Source: Pseudomonas fluorescens NCIMB 11764
GTDB taxonomy: Bacteria; Pseudomonadota; Gammaproteobacteria; Pseudomonadales; Pseudomonadaceae
Assembly (NCBI RefSeq): GCF_000293885.2
Contig: NZ_CP010945.1
Location: 1,694,001-1,758,000 of the forward strand
Reading direction: 5' to 3'
Length of the DNA stretch: 64,000 bases
This document shows, one piece after another, positions 1 through 7,171 of this stretch. The first letter of the stretch is position 1. Every line of letters begins with the position of its first letter. Below the pieces are notes generated by a model. The model saw only the letters and a program-made list of their open reading frames with translations, did no database searches and was not told the DNA's origin. The position numbers and the translations under genes were made by a program.

Positions 1-474
1 CCTCTGCCGAAGATGACGCCTGAACAGAGGCGGGCGAGAATTGATGAGTTGGCTGAGGCGAATGCTTATCGGGAGTTGGAAAAAATTGAGAAGGCGACTC
101 CAGGGGGACATTTTTTAGAAAAGCACGGCGCGCAAACTACGTTGCAATCGCAGATGGAGCGCGTGACGTCGGGTAAAAATCCGACAACGGGGGTAGTAGA
201 AACCTACAGTAGTGGAAGGAGAAGAGGGGAGCCTAAAATACCTTCTGCGGCGACTCACTTCTTGAGCCACAGGGATCAGCTGAATGCTATACACAGAGCG
301 CAATTGATTTTTCGACAAGCCGGTCTACTGGCGTCACGCAGGCCTATTGATATGGGGAAAAAAGTAGGGGCGGGGTATAAGCGAGGAAGTCTAGAGTATG
401 GTGAACAGACCAAGGCGGTAGTCATATTGGATGATGTCGGGCGGCCTAAAACTTCTTATACGGACTTTGATTGA
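1..474 (+). CDS. C-terminal end of a probable polymorphic toxin (5' end outside window)
   Basis: The reading frame is open from the first base, with Pro-Leu-Pro-Lys before the first ATG at 13, so this is probably the 3' end of a longer gene rather than a 153-residue protein. The visible part has a charged helix followed by a Gly-Gly-His/Lys-His-Gly segment (GGHFLEKHGAQTT) and a conserved-looking HFLSHRDQLNAIHRAQ segment. That layout resembles secreted C-terminal toxin domains of CdiA, filamentous haemagglutinin or Rhs proteins, and histidines and lysines there suggest a nuclease. The stop codon shares its A with the ATG of the next, AT-rich gene, as expected for a toxin-immunity pair. The toxin class and activity are inferred from layout and remembered family appearance; the delivery protein lies upstream and cannot be seen. 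Confidence 0.5.
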   Translation, partial: PLPKMTPEQRRARIDELAEANAYRELEKIEKATPGGHFLEKHGAQTTLQSQMERVTSGKNPTTGVVETYSSGRRRGEPKIPSAATHFLSHRDQLNAIHRAQLIFRQAGLLASRRPIDMGKKVGAGYKRGSLEYGEQTKAVVILDDVGRPKTSYTDFD

Positions 475-824
475 TGAAAGATTATTACAATATCGCTGAT
501 ATACGCAGTCTGCTTTTTGTCTTTGATATCGAGAACACGGATGACGAAGAAAGGGAGGAGATAATAGTTTCCAAAAATGTAAATGATGAGAAGGAGCTTT
601 CTGAGCTGTTTGATGTTTTGATTAGGCCTGAATTTCTTGTTTATAAGGAGAAAGAACGAGAGTTTTTAATTAGTACAATCTCATATTTTTTAGATGTAAA
701 TGATACGTTTGATCAGGTCTTTAAGAAGATGACGACCTACTTTGATGATGAGGTCATAGATCAAAGGAAGTTTATGACGATTCTTTTAGGTTGTTTGCAG
801 CGGTATCAGCGAGACGAGAGTTGA
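474..824 (+). CDS. Probable immunity protein for the upstream toxin
   Basis: A 116-residue protein starting at ATG 474, which overlaps the preceding TGA by one base; a TTG one codon earlier is also possible. The protein is acidic, predicted soluble, has no signal peptide and is rich in Asp, Glu, Lys and Ile. Its codons are clearly AT-rich compared with everything downstream, a usual mark of horizontally acquired immunity genes. I recognise no family. The role as the cytoplasmic antidote to the toxin domain encoded immediately upstream is inferred only from position, overlap, size and composition. It could instead be an unrelated orphan carried in with the toxin tail. Confidence 0.5.
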   Translation: MKDYYNIADIRSLLFVFDIENTDDEEREEIIVSKNVNDEKELSELFDVLIRPEFLVYKEKEREFLISTISYFLDVNDTFDQVFKKMTTYFDDEVIDQRKFMTILLGCLQRYQRDES

Positions 825-1183
825 TCGTTGGATTTCTCATAAGTGATCGAGAAATTTCTGGGCAAGGTCGTCGGAAGTTTCCTTCAAGTCGCGGCGGTTT
901 CCATGAACTGGTTTGGAATACGTTCCATCGATAGTCTCTGGTGGTCACTGAAAATTCAGTGGCAGGGTGTAGGAACCCTTCAAGACTAGAGAGGACGCTT
1001 TGGCGTCGACACTTGAATTGCGGCCATCAACATGCGTCCGTAAGATCAGTTGCGGCGGCTGTGCGCGGGCACGCTTCGGTGTGGTCGAGTTCTCTGGTCT
1101 CGATATTCCTACCCCGCGTATAGCTGCCACCCAAGCCTGTAGGAAGGCCGATGGTAGCTTCCCTTCTTACCAGAGGTTTAAAA
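825..1183 (+). promoter_or_regulatory. Gene-free stretch with a multi-hairpin leader before the 1184 gene
   Basis: This 359-base stretch holds no convincing long gene. From about 940 to the start at 1184 it is dense in short inverted repeats: CACTGA/TCAGTG with a 4-base loop (946-961), GACGC/GCGTC with a TTTG loop (994-1007), a CACGC-TTCG-GTGTG stem with a UUCG tetraloop (1070-1083), and an AGCTGCCAC-type arm at 1122-1132 pairing imperfectly with 1150-1160. The last lies just before the AGAGG ribosome site (1172-1176). Similar leaders precede small Pseudomonas proteins as I remember them, but I know no named RNA family. A 48-codon frame from GTG 843 to TAG 989 also exists. No clear sigma-70 promoter was recognised. 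Confidence 0.4.
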
Positions 1184-1501
1184 ATGACAAATCTTCACCC
1201 CGATCCACCCTACGAAAAACCAGCCCCTCCACCCAAAAGCCGCTTCATGGCACTGACCAGCAACTGCGACGACATGCCCACCTTGTTCGTCGATACCCTC
1301 GCACCACTCGACGTTTTATACGACGCGGCCAGCTTTCGAATCCGCGCCGTCACCCAAGTCATGGAAAACCTGTCGATGCGTGGCTCGGTCGAGTGTCAGT
1401 CCTTCATCCTCAGTGACTTTGCCTTGCTCTGCGCCATTCCGTTGCGAGACGGGTGTGATGTGCTGGATGTGCTGGGGCGGCGGTTGAAAGCGCTGTCGTA
1501 A
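1184..1501 (+). CDS. Small Pseudomonas hypothetical protein (DUF3077/DUF6124-like)
   Basis: A 105-residue protein. ATG 1184 is chosen over an in-frame ATG at 1151 because AGAGG sits seven bases ahead of it and the upstream ATG lies in the hairpin region. The N-terminus is Pro-rich (HPDPPYEKPAPPPK), followed by an acidic turn and two predicted helices, with no signal peptide or membrane segment. The pattern of a proline-rich start, a 'lF.v....' strand and a hydrophobic helical C-terminus recalls the small proteins annotated DUF3077 or DUF6124, common in many copies in fluorescens-group genomes. Their function is unknown to me. The gene stands alone behind a structured leader and is followed by a possible terminator. 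Confidence 0.5.
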   Translation: MTNLHPDPPYEKPAPPPKSRFMALTSNCDDMPTLFVDTLAPLDVLYDAASFRIRAVTQVMENLSMRGSVECQSFILSDFALLCAIPLRDGCDVLDVLGRRLKALS

Positions 1502-1515
1502 CATCGGTAAAGGGG

Positions 1516-1560
1516 GATCCTTCCGGTTTAATTGCAGGAAGGATCGTCCGGATGATTTTT
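1516..1560 (+). terminator. Possible terminator after the 1184 gene
   Basis: A perfect 9-base stem, GATCCTTCC (1516-1524) with GGAAGGATC (1537-1545), is followed after 10 bases by a five-T run (1556-1560). The separation between stem and T-run is longer than ideal, so termination is likely but unproven. Confidence 0.4.
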
Positions 1561-1566
1561 GATGAC

Positions 1567-1983
1567 CTACTTTGGTAGGTACTGATCCTGAGATTTGACG
1601 AATGCGTCGAATTCCGCGGAGTTGTAAACCTCTAGGCAACCATAAAAAACCATACTTTTATCGGAGTGCTTGCTGACGGATGAGGTCCTTGCGTAGGCAT
1701 TACGCATGTATTTCTCGGTTTCTGCGTAGGGATCGTGCGTGACTTCAAGGGTGTCCTCGTTTTGAACGATCAGATGCTGACCTTTTCCCATCGACGAGTA
1801 GGCGCCAATCGCGAGTCCTATATCAGATTTGATTTCTGACTCGCCCTTGAATTGGCCGGAAATACAGTTGGCCAACCCATAATTTTTAAGCGTTTCTCGA
1901 GCCTTGTCGATACTGATTTCAGCAGATATGGCTCGCCCTGAAACCAATAGCAGTGCCAGCACAATTAACTGCGAGCGCGTCAT
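1567..1983 (-). CDS. Tai4-like periplasmic immunity protein (type VI amidase inhibitor)
   Basis: A 138-residue protein. ATG 1983 is preferred over TTG 1998 because it overlaps the upstream TGA as ATGA and has GGAG eight bases ahead. Residues 1-21 look like a Sec signal peptide ending ...GRAISA before a mature helical domain. The mature part has two cysteines (ANCISG and YGCLEVYNS); the C-terminal pattern with Cys-Leu-x-x-Tyr-x-Ser resembles the Tai4 family, which binds and blocks the peptidoglycan amidase Tae4 in the periplasm. Its neighbour at 1980-2507 is Tae4-like and the two genes are translationally coupled, which strongly supports the assignment. The match was made by eye. Confidence 0.6.
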   Translation of the reverse strand: MTRSQLIVLALLLVSGRAISAEISIDKARETLKNYGLANCISGQFKGESEIKSDIGLAIGAYSSMGKGQHLIVQNEDTLEVTHDPYAETEKYMRNAYARTSSVSKHSDKSMVFYGCLEVYNSAEFDAFVKSQDQYLPK

Positions 1984-2507
1984 CCTTTCAACTCCCAAAA
2001 GTTTATTTTTTCCAGCTTTACCCTCGGATTGTCATAGGTGTGGCTGTCTTGCCTATGGTAGTCACTTTCGTCACCGGTCACGCTCCCGTTCCAAAGGGTC
2101 GCGTGGCCTGATGCGTCGCTCCACCCGGTGATCTCCATGACAATGACGCCTTTTTTGCCATTTATAAAATTTGAATTACTTTGCGTCAAAATATGGTCGG
2201 GTTCGCCCCAGTTATGTCTAAGAAACGCGAGGAAATCTACCACCTTCATGATGTAGGGGAGTTGGTCCGCTCCACTCAATCGATAGATGGGCTGGTTTTT
2301 TATGATCGTGCCTTTGGGGATTTTGTATCCGCCATAGTTAAAGGCTCTGCTTATCCTCAAGGCGCAGGCATTCGCATAAGCATCAGGCTTTTCAACTCTT
2401 GCCGCTTCGACTCCGTCGCCGACATGAGCGAATGCCCGCTCAGCCGCGAAGCCCTGACGTTCGCCTCGGTACAAGGTAAACTTCCCGGCCTTCGCAGGAG
2501 CAATCAT
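1980..2507 (-). CDS. Tae4-like type VI secretion peptidoglycan amidase, 5' end doubtful
   Basis: The protein matches Tae4 effectors, which cleave peptide cross-links of peptidoglycan in a target cell's periplasm. A catalytic Cys lies in YANACALRISRAFNYGG (C48 counted from ATG 2507) and a catalytic His in SGHATLWNG (H135); GKKGVIVMEITGWSDA is also family-like. The expected start (a short M-x-x-P-S-F-type segment) is not recognisable. The frame runs back to 2507, overlapping the ATG of the divergent rlmJ gene at 2506 by two bases, which leaves no room for a promoter. TTG 2474, preceded by GGGAAG, is an alternative start. The gene may be 5'-truncated by the junction with rlmJ, or expressed weakly from within it. 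Tai4-like immunity follows directly. Confidence 0.6.
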   Translation of the reverse strand: MIAPAKAGKFTLYRGERQGFAAERAFAHVGDGVEAARVEKPDAYANACALRISRAFNYGGYKIPKGTIIKNQPIYRLSGADQLPYIMKVVDFLAFLRHNWGEPDHILTQSNSNFINGKKGVIVMEITGWSDASGHATLWNGSVTGDESDYHRQDSHTYDNPRVKLEKINFWELKG

Positions 2508-3342
2508 GAATTATCGTCACGCCTTCCATGCCGGCAATCACGCCGATGTGTTCAAACACCTGACTTTGACCCGCCTCATCGCCCTGATGTCGCGCAAGGA
2601 GCAGCCGTTTGCCTATCTCGACACTCACGCCGGCATTGGTCTGTATGACCTGCAGGGTGATCAGGCGAGCCGCACCGGGGAGTACCTGGAAGGCATCGCG
2701 CGGTTGTGGGATCAGCCGGACCTGCCGGCGTTGACCGCCGATTACATGAAGGTGCTGCATGACATGAACCCGGATGGCCAGTTGCGCTATTACCCGGGGT
2801 CGCCGGAGCTGGCGCGGCGTCTGACGCGGCCGCAGGATCGGGTGATGCTCAACGAGAAGCATCCGCAAGACGGTGTGTTGCTCAAGGACAATATGGCCGG
2901 CGACCGTCGGGTGAAGGTTCACCTGGGCGAAGGCTGGCATGTGCCTCGGGCGATGTTGCCGGTGCAGGAGAAGCGGGCGGTGATGTTGATCGATCCGCCG
3001 TTTGAACAGCTGGATGAAATGCAACGCTGTGCGGCGGCGCTGAAAGAGGCGGTTGGCCGGATGCGCCAGACCGTGGCGGCGATCTGGTACCCGGTGAAGG
3101 ACCAGCGCATGTTGCGGCGTTTCTATCAGGATCTCGCAGGGTCGGGCGCGCCGAAGTTGTTGCGGGTGGAATTGCTGGTGCATCCACTGGACACGCCGAA
3201 CAGTTTGAACGGGTCCGGGTTGGCGATTGCGAATCCGCCGTGGGGGCTGGAAGAGGAATTGCGTGAGTTGCTGCCGTGGTTGTCCAAGAAGCTTGGGCAG
3301 ACCCAGGGTGGGTGGCAGATGGATTGGTTGATTGCTGAGTAA
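2506..3342 (+). CDS. rlmJ: 23S rRNA adenine-2030 N6-methyltransferase
   Basis: A 278-residue cytoplasmic enzyme that methylates A2030 of 23S rRNA using S-adenosylmethionine. The start MNYRHAFHAGNHADVFKH is characteristic of RlmJ, and ATG 2506 has AGGAG five bases ahead. The N-terminal segment includes YLDTHAGIGLYDL, and the catalytic Asn/Asp-Pro-Pro type motif appears as LIDPPFEQ around residue 165. Length fits the family (about 280). It is followed by a REPIN and then the convergent msrA gene, so it probably forms its own transcription unit. Its start codon overlaps the antisense frame of the Tae4-like gene, which is suspicious for the latter rather than for rlmJ. Confidence 0.95.
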   Translation: MNYRHAFHAGNHADVFKHLTLTRLIALMSRKEQPFAYLDTHAGIGLYDLQGDQASRTGEYLEGIARLWDQPDLPALTADYMKVLHDMNPDGQLRYYPGSPELARRLTRPQDRVMLNEKHPQDGVLLKDNMAGDRRVKVHLGEGWHVPRAMLPVQEKRAVMLIDPPFEQLDEMQRCAAALKEAVGRMRQTVAAIWYPVKDQRMLRRFYQDLAGSGAPKLLRVELLVHPLDTPNSLNGSGLAIANPPWGLEEELRELLPWLSKKLGQTQGGWQMDWLIAE

Positions 3343-3353
3343 GCAGAGAATTT

Positions 3354-3484
3354 GTGGCGAGGGAGCTTGCTCCCGCTGGGGCGCGGAGCGGCCCTGATTT
3401 CGGTAGCGATGTTCATTCAGCAAGAACCCGCATACCGATCTTATGACTGCTTCGCAGCCGAGCGGGAGCAAGCTCCCTCGCCAC
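3354..3484. repeat. REPIN: paired inverted REP sequences
   Basis: A 24-base REP with an internal hairpin (3354-3377, GTGGCGAGGGAGCTTGCTCC...) recurs in inverse orientation at 3461-3484, separated by 83 bases. The same family occurs again at 46792-46922. Such twin REPs are mobile, RAYT-dependent elements in Pseudomonas and commonly sit between convergent genes, as here between rlmJ and msrA. Confidence 0.85.
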
Positions 3485-3499
3485 AGGTATTGCGCTAAG

Positions 3500-4147
3500 T
3501 CAGATCGGGCACGTCACGCCCGTACCGCCAATCCCGCAATACCCTTCGGGATTCTTGGCCAGATACTGCTGGTGATAGGCCTCGGCGAAGTAGAACGTCG
3601 GCGCTTCTTCGATTTCAGTCGTGATCGTGCCTTTACCCGCCTTGGTCAACTCGGCCTGGAATACTTCCTTGCTGTGATTGGCGGCTGCCAATTGAGTCGG
3701 GTTGGTCGCGTAGATGACCGAGCGATATTGGGTGCCGATGTCGTTGCCCTGACGCATGCCCTGAGTCGGGTTGTGCAGTTCCCAGAACATCTTCAGCAGC
3801 TCTTCATAGCTGACTTTCGCCGGCTCGTAGACCACCAATACCACTTCGCTGTGGCCGGTCAGGCCCGAGCAGACTTCTTCATAGGTCGGGTTCGGCGTAA
3901 AGCCGCCGGCGTAACCCGCCGCCGTACTCACCACACCTTCACGCTGCCAGAACTTGCGCTCCGCACCCCAGAAGCACCCGAGACCGAAGATCGCGAAATC
4001 CACGTCCATGGCAAACGGGCCCAGCAGCGGGGCGTCGTGGACGAAGTGTTTTTCCGGCACGGTCATCGGGGTTTCGCGGCCAGGCAGCGCTTGTTCTTTT
4101 GTAGGGAGCACGTTTTTGTTCACCAGAATTTCCGAGCGCAGAACCAT
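3500..4147 (-). CDS. msrA: Peptide methionine sulfoxide reductase A
   Basis: A 215-residue cytosolic repair enzyme that reduces methionine-S-sulfoxide in proteins, recycled by thioredoxin. The catalytic cysteine lies in [13 protein letters not shown] (C58), followed by [18 protein letters not shown] and GHSEVV, all hallmarks of MsrA. ATG 4147 has AGAGGA upstream at a good distance, and the approximately 45-residue N-terminal extension is normal for Pseudomonas MsrA. The gene lies downstream of dipA on the same strand, 64 bases away, an arrangement I recall from P. aeruginosa. Confidence 0.96.
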   Translation of the reverse strand: MVLRSEILVNKNVLPTKEQALPGRETPMTVPEKHFVHDAPLLGPFAMDVDFAIFGLGCFWGAERKFWQREGVVSTAAGYAGGFTPNPTYEEVCSGLTGHSEVVLVVYEPAKVSYEELLKMFWELHNPTQGMRQGNDIGTQYRSVIYATNPTQLAAANHSKEVFQAELTKAGKGTITTEIEEAPTFYFAEAYHQQYLAKNPEGYCGIGGTGVTCPI

Positions 4148-4211
4148 TATCAGTCCTCTCAGTCAGGTTGAAATTGTCAGACGCGCAGTTTGCCCGAATG
4201 CAGCCCCGCTG

Positions 4212-6905
4212 TCAGGCGAGCGGGCCACGCGGGTAGCGCTTGAGCTTTTCGATCAGCTCGGAGCCCGGGATCGGTCGGTCGAACAGGTAGCCCTGGCCGA
4301 CGTCACAGCGGTGGCGGCGCAGGAAAGCCAACTGCTCGGCCGTCTCGATGCCTTCCGCCACGACCTTGATTTTCAGGTTGTGGGCCATGGCGATCACCGC
4401 GGAGGTGATTTCCATGTCGTCCTGGTTGTCCGGGATTTCGTGAATGAAGCTTCGATCAATCTTAATGATGTCGATCGGGAATTTTTTCAAGTAACTCAGC
4501 GACGAGTAACCGGTGCCGAAGTCGTCCATGGCCAGCGTCAGGCCCAGGCGTTTGAGCTGGTCGAGCTGCAGGTGGGTGTCTTCGGTGGCTTCCAGCAGCA
4601 GGCCTTCGGTCAGTTCCAGCTCCAGCAGGTTCGCCGGCAGCGCTTCTTCCTTGAGGATGTTGGCGATCGACGACACCAGGTCCGGGTCGGAAAACTGCTT
4701 GGGTGACAGGTTGATCGCCACTTGCAGGTTGCCCAGGCCCGCCGCCGTCAGGTCTTTGCTCATGCGGCAGGCCTGGCGCGCGATCCATTTGCCGATCGGA
4801 ATGATCAGGCCGGTTTCTTCAGCGACGCTGATGAACTGATCCGGGCGGATCATGCCCTTTTCCGGATGGTTCCAGCGCAGCAGCGCTTCCATGCCGAGCA
4901 GGCGGCCGCTGCGCAGGCAGAGCTTGGGCTGGTAGAACACGTCCAGCTCGTTTTGGGTCAGGGCGCGGCGCAGGTTGTTCTCGACGAACAGTTTGTAACT
5001 GGCTTCGGCGTTCAGCGCTTCGGTGAACACCTGGACCTGGTGCTTGCCGTTGGCCTTGGCCTTGTGCAGCGCGAGCCCGGCGTTACGCATCAGGGTTTGT
5101 GGATCGCGGCCATGCAGTGGCGCGCAGGCCAGGCCAACAGAGCCGGTGACGCTGATCAGCTGGTTGTCGACGAACATCGGTTTGTCGAGGGTCGCCAGCA
5201 GTTGGTTGGCGACTTGCTGGCCCATCGCGAGGTCGGTGTCGTCCAGCAGTACGGCGAATTCGTTACTGGCGAAACGCGCCAGGCTGCCGCTCGGGATCAG
5301 GCTGTTGCGCAGGCGCCGCGCCAGGCTGATCAGCAGCTTGTCGCCGGTCTGGTGGCCGAGGCTGTCGTTGATCCGCTTGAAGTTGTCGATGTCCACCAGC
5401 AACAGGCTGATCGGGGTGTCGCTGTCTCGGGCGAAGCGTTCATCGAGGTTGCGGATGAACGCTGGTCGGTTGCCGAGGTTGGTCAGGTTGTCGGTGTAGG
5501 CCAGGCGCTCGATGCGCTGCTGGGCGAGTTTGGTCTGGGTGATGTCTTCGTAGATGCCGATGTAATGCGTCAGCTCGCGGTTGTCGCCGTACACCTTGGA
5601 GATCGACAACTGGCCCCAGTAGGGTTCGAGGTTTTTGCGCCGGCTTTTGAATTCGCCCTGCCAGCTGTTGCTCTTGGCCAGCGCCGAGGGCGCGTCGAAC
5701 AGCAGTTCGCTGAGGTTTTCCAGGGCCGGCAGTTCCGACAGCCGCTGGCCGTGGACTTCTTCGGTGCTGTACTGGGTGATCGCGGTGAAGCTCGGGTTGA
5801 CGTATTCCACCACACCGTCGCAATTGACCAGCAAGAAGGCGTTGGCACTCTGCTCGACCGCCCGCTGGAACAGGTGCAGGGCGCTGGTGACGGTGCGGCG
5901 GTTGTGGTTGTTGATGACCTGGGCGAACTGATCGGCCAGCTCGCCAGCGAAGGCGATTTCGTCGGACTGCCAGGCGCGGGTCGCACCCGTTTGTTCCAGG
6001 CAGAGCACGCCGACCACCTGGCCATCCACGCGAATGCTGGCGTCGAGCATCGCGTTGACGTTGCGCGGGCGCAGGCTCTCGGCCATTTCCCGGGTGCGCG
6101 GATCACGAATCGCATTGTGCGCATCGATCGCTCGGCTGCCGTGCAGCGCATCCATGTAATCGGGGAAACCGCTGATGTCGATTGGTTCCGGCATCGCGTA
6201 TTCCCGAGTGGCACGGTGATACGCCGAGATCGGCACCAACATCGAGCCGTCGAGGTTCCACAGGCTGGCGCAGTCGATTTCGTAGATGTCACAGGCACTG
6301 CGGGTGATCAGTTCAGCGGCTTCTTGCAGGGAATTGCCGGAGCTGTAGCGCTGGCGGGTCAGCAGCAGGATCAGGTCTTGCTGGGCGCGCACGCGATCCA
6401 GGTGCAGGAGTTGCTCCTGTTGGGCGCGCTGATTGAGTTCAAGGGCGATCTGCAGGCGCGAGTTCTGGGTTTCCAGGTCCAGCGCCGGCAGCAGCGGTTC
6501 GCCCTCGAACAGACCGTCGACCACCAGCAGGTAGCCGCGCAGCAGGTGTCTGTTGTGTTGTTTGTAGGCTTCGCCCATTTCCAGCAGGCTCAACGTGCCG
6601 GCGGCGGTGTGCAGGGAGTAGCGGATCAGGTAATGCGGGCACTCGGTGAGTTGCTGCTGGATGGCGTCATGCAGCTGATAGCGCGCTTCGGGCTCCATCA
6701 GGCTGGCGTAGGGTGAGCCGACCAGGGCGCAGAGCTCCACTGCCGGCAGACCGAACTGTCGCTCGCAATTGGGATCGAGAAACAGCAGCGCCCAGCTTGG
6801 TTCATTCAGCCGTTCGAAACGCAGCATGCCGAGCCGCGAGGGCACAGGCAACTGCGTCACTACCTCGGCCACCATACGGCTGGCGGCATCGGGTTGGCTC
6901 TTCAT
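4212..6905 (-). CDS. dipA: Cyclic-di-GMP phosphodiesterase (degenerate GGDEF, intact EAL)
   Basis: An 897-residue signalling protein. In order: an N-terminal PAS-like region (1-130), a Gln-rich linker (about 140-190), a GAF-like domain (190-335), a PAS/PAC domain (340-460, with the typical ...GIYEDITQTKLAQQRIE end), a GGDEF domain (465-630) and an EAL domain (640-890). The GGDEF active site reads ASNEF, so cyclase activity is probably lost. The EAL motif (MEALLRWNHP) and DDFGTGYSSLSYL are intact, so the protein should hydrolyse c-di-GMP. Length, ASNEF and position between msrA and aceF match P. aeruginosa DipA, which promotes biofilm dispersal. No transmembrane segment is seen, so it is probably cytoplasmic. 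Confidence 0.88.
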   Translation of the reverse strand: MKSQPDAASRMVAEVVTQLPVPSRLGMLRFERLNEPSWALLFLDPNCERQFGLPAVELCALVGSPYASLMEPEARYQLHDAIQQQLTECPHYLIRYSLHTAAGTLSLLEMGEAYKQHNRHLLRGYLLVVDGLFEGEPLLPALDLETQNSRLQIALELNQRAQQEQLLHLDRVRAQQDLILLLTRQRYSSGNSLQEAAELITRSACDIYEIDCASLWNLDGSMLVPISAYHRATREYAMPEPIDISGFPDYMDALHGSRAIDAHNAIRDPRTREMAESLRPRNVNAMLDASIRVDGQVVGVLCLEQTGATRAWQSDEIAFAGELADQFAQVINNHNRRTVTSALHLFQRAVEQSANAFLLVNCDGVVEYVNPSFTAITQYSTEEVHGQRLSELPALENLSELLFDAPSALAKSNSWQGEFKSRRKNLEPYWGQLSISKVYGDNRELTHYIGIYEDITQTKLAQQRIERLAYTDNLTNLGNRPAFIRNLDERFARDSDTPISLLLVDIDNFKRINDSLGHQTGDKLLISLARRLRNSLIPSGSLARFASNEFAVLLDDTDLAMGQQVANQLLATLDKPMFVDNQLISVTGSVGLACAPLHGRDPQTLMRNAGLALHKAKANGKHQVQVFTEALNAEASYKLFVENNLRRALTQNELDVFYQPKLCLRSGRLLGMEALLRWNHPEKGMIRPDQFISVAEETGLIIPIGKWIARQACRMSKDLTAAGLGNLQVAINLSPKQFSDPDLVSSIANILKEEALPANLLELELTEGLLLEATEDTHLQLDQLKRLGLTLAMDDFGTGYSSLSYLKKFPIDIIKIDRSFIHEIPDNQDDMEITSAVIAMAHNLKIKVVAEGIETAEQLAFLRRHRCDVGQGYLFDRPIPGSELIEKLKRYPRGPLA

Positions 6906-7090
6906 ATGGAGGGAAACTCGCTTCGAATGTGCTGATCGCGCCGGGCTCTCGCCCTCTTTACTGTTGCCTGCGGCAAGGTTGCATCATTGCGACACTGACT
7001 GACAAGAGACATGAAGGCCAAGTGCTATAAGAATATGTCGGCAGAGGCGAAGATTTCTTCAGCGTGGGCCGAAAAGTAATGTTTTTACCC

Positions 7091-7167
7091 AAAAGATCGC
7101 AGCCTTCGGCAGCTCCTGCAGAGGAATGCAATCTCATGTAGGAACTGCCGCAGGCTGCGATCTTTTT
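7091..7167. repeat. Inverted REP-like repeat, possible bidirectional terminator
   Basis: A 26-base arm starting AAAAGATCGCAGCC (7091) pairs with an inverse copy ending GGCTGCGATCTTTTT (to 7167), with short internal hairpins. It sits at the 3' end of the phosphatase gene on the minus strand and carries A- and T-tracts at both ends, so it could terminate transcripts from either side. A partial copy occurs near 44124-44143. Confidence 0.7.
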
Positions 7168-7171
7168 GCGA

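Noticed and set aside
4722..6716. Long open frame on the plus strand opposite dipA
   Set aside because: It is the antisense of a high-GC gene with clear PAS/GGDEF/EAL domains. Its translation is Gln/Val/Gly-rich without motifs.
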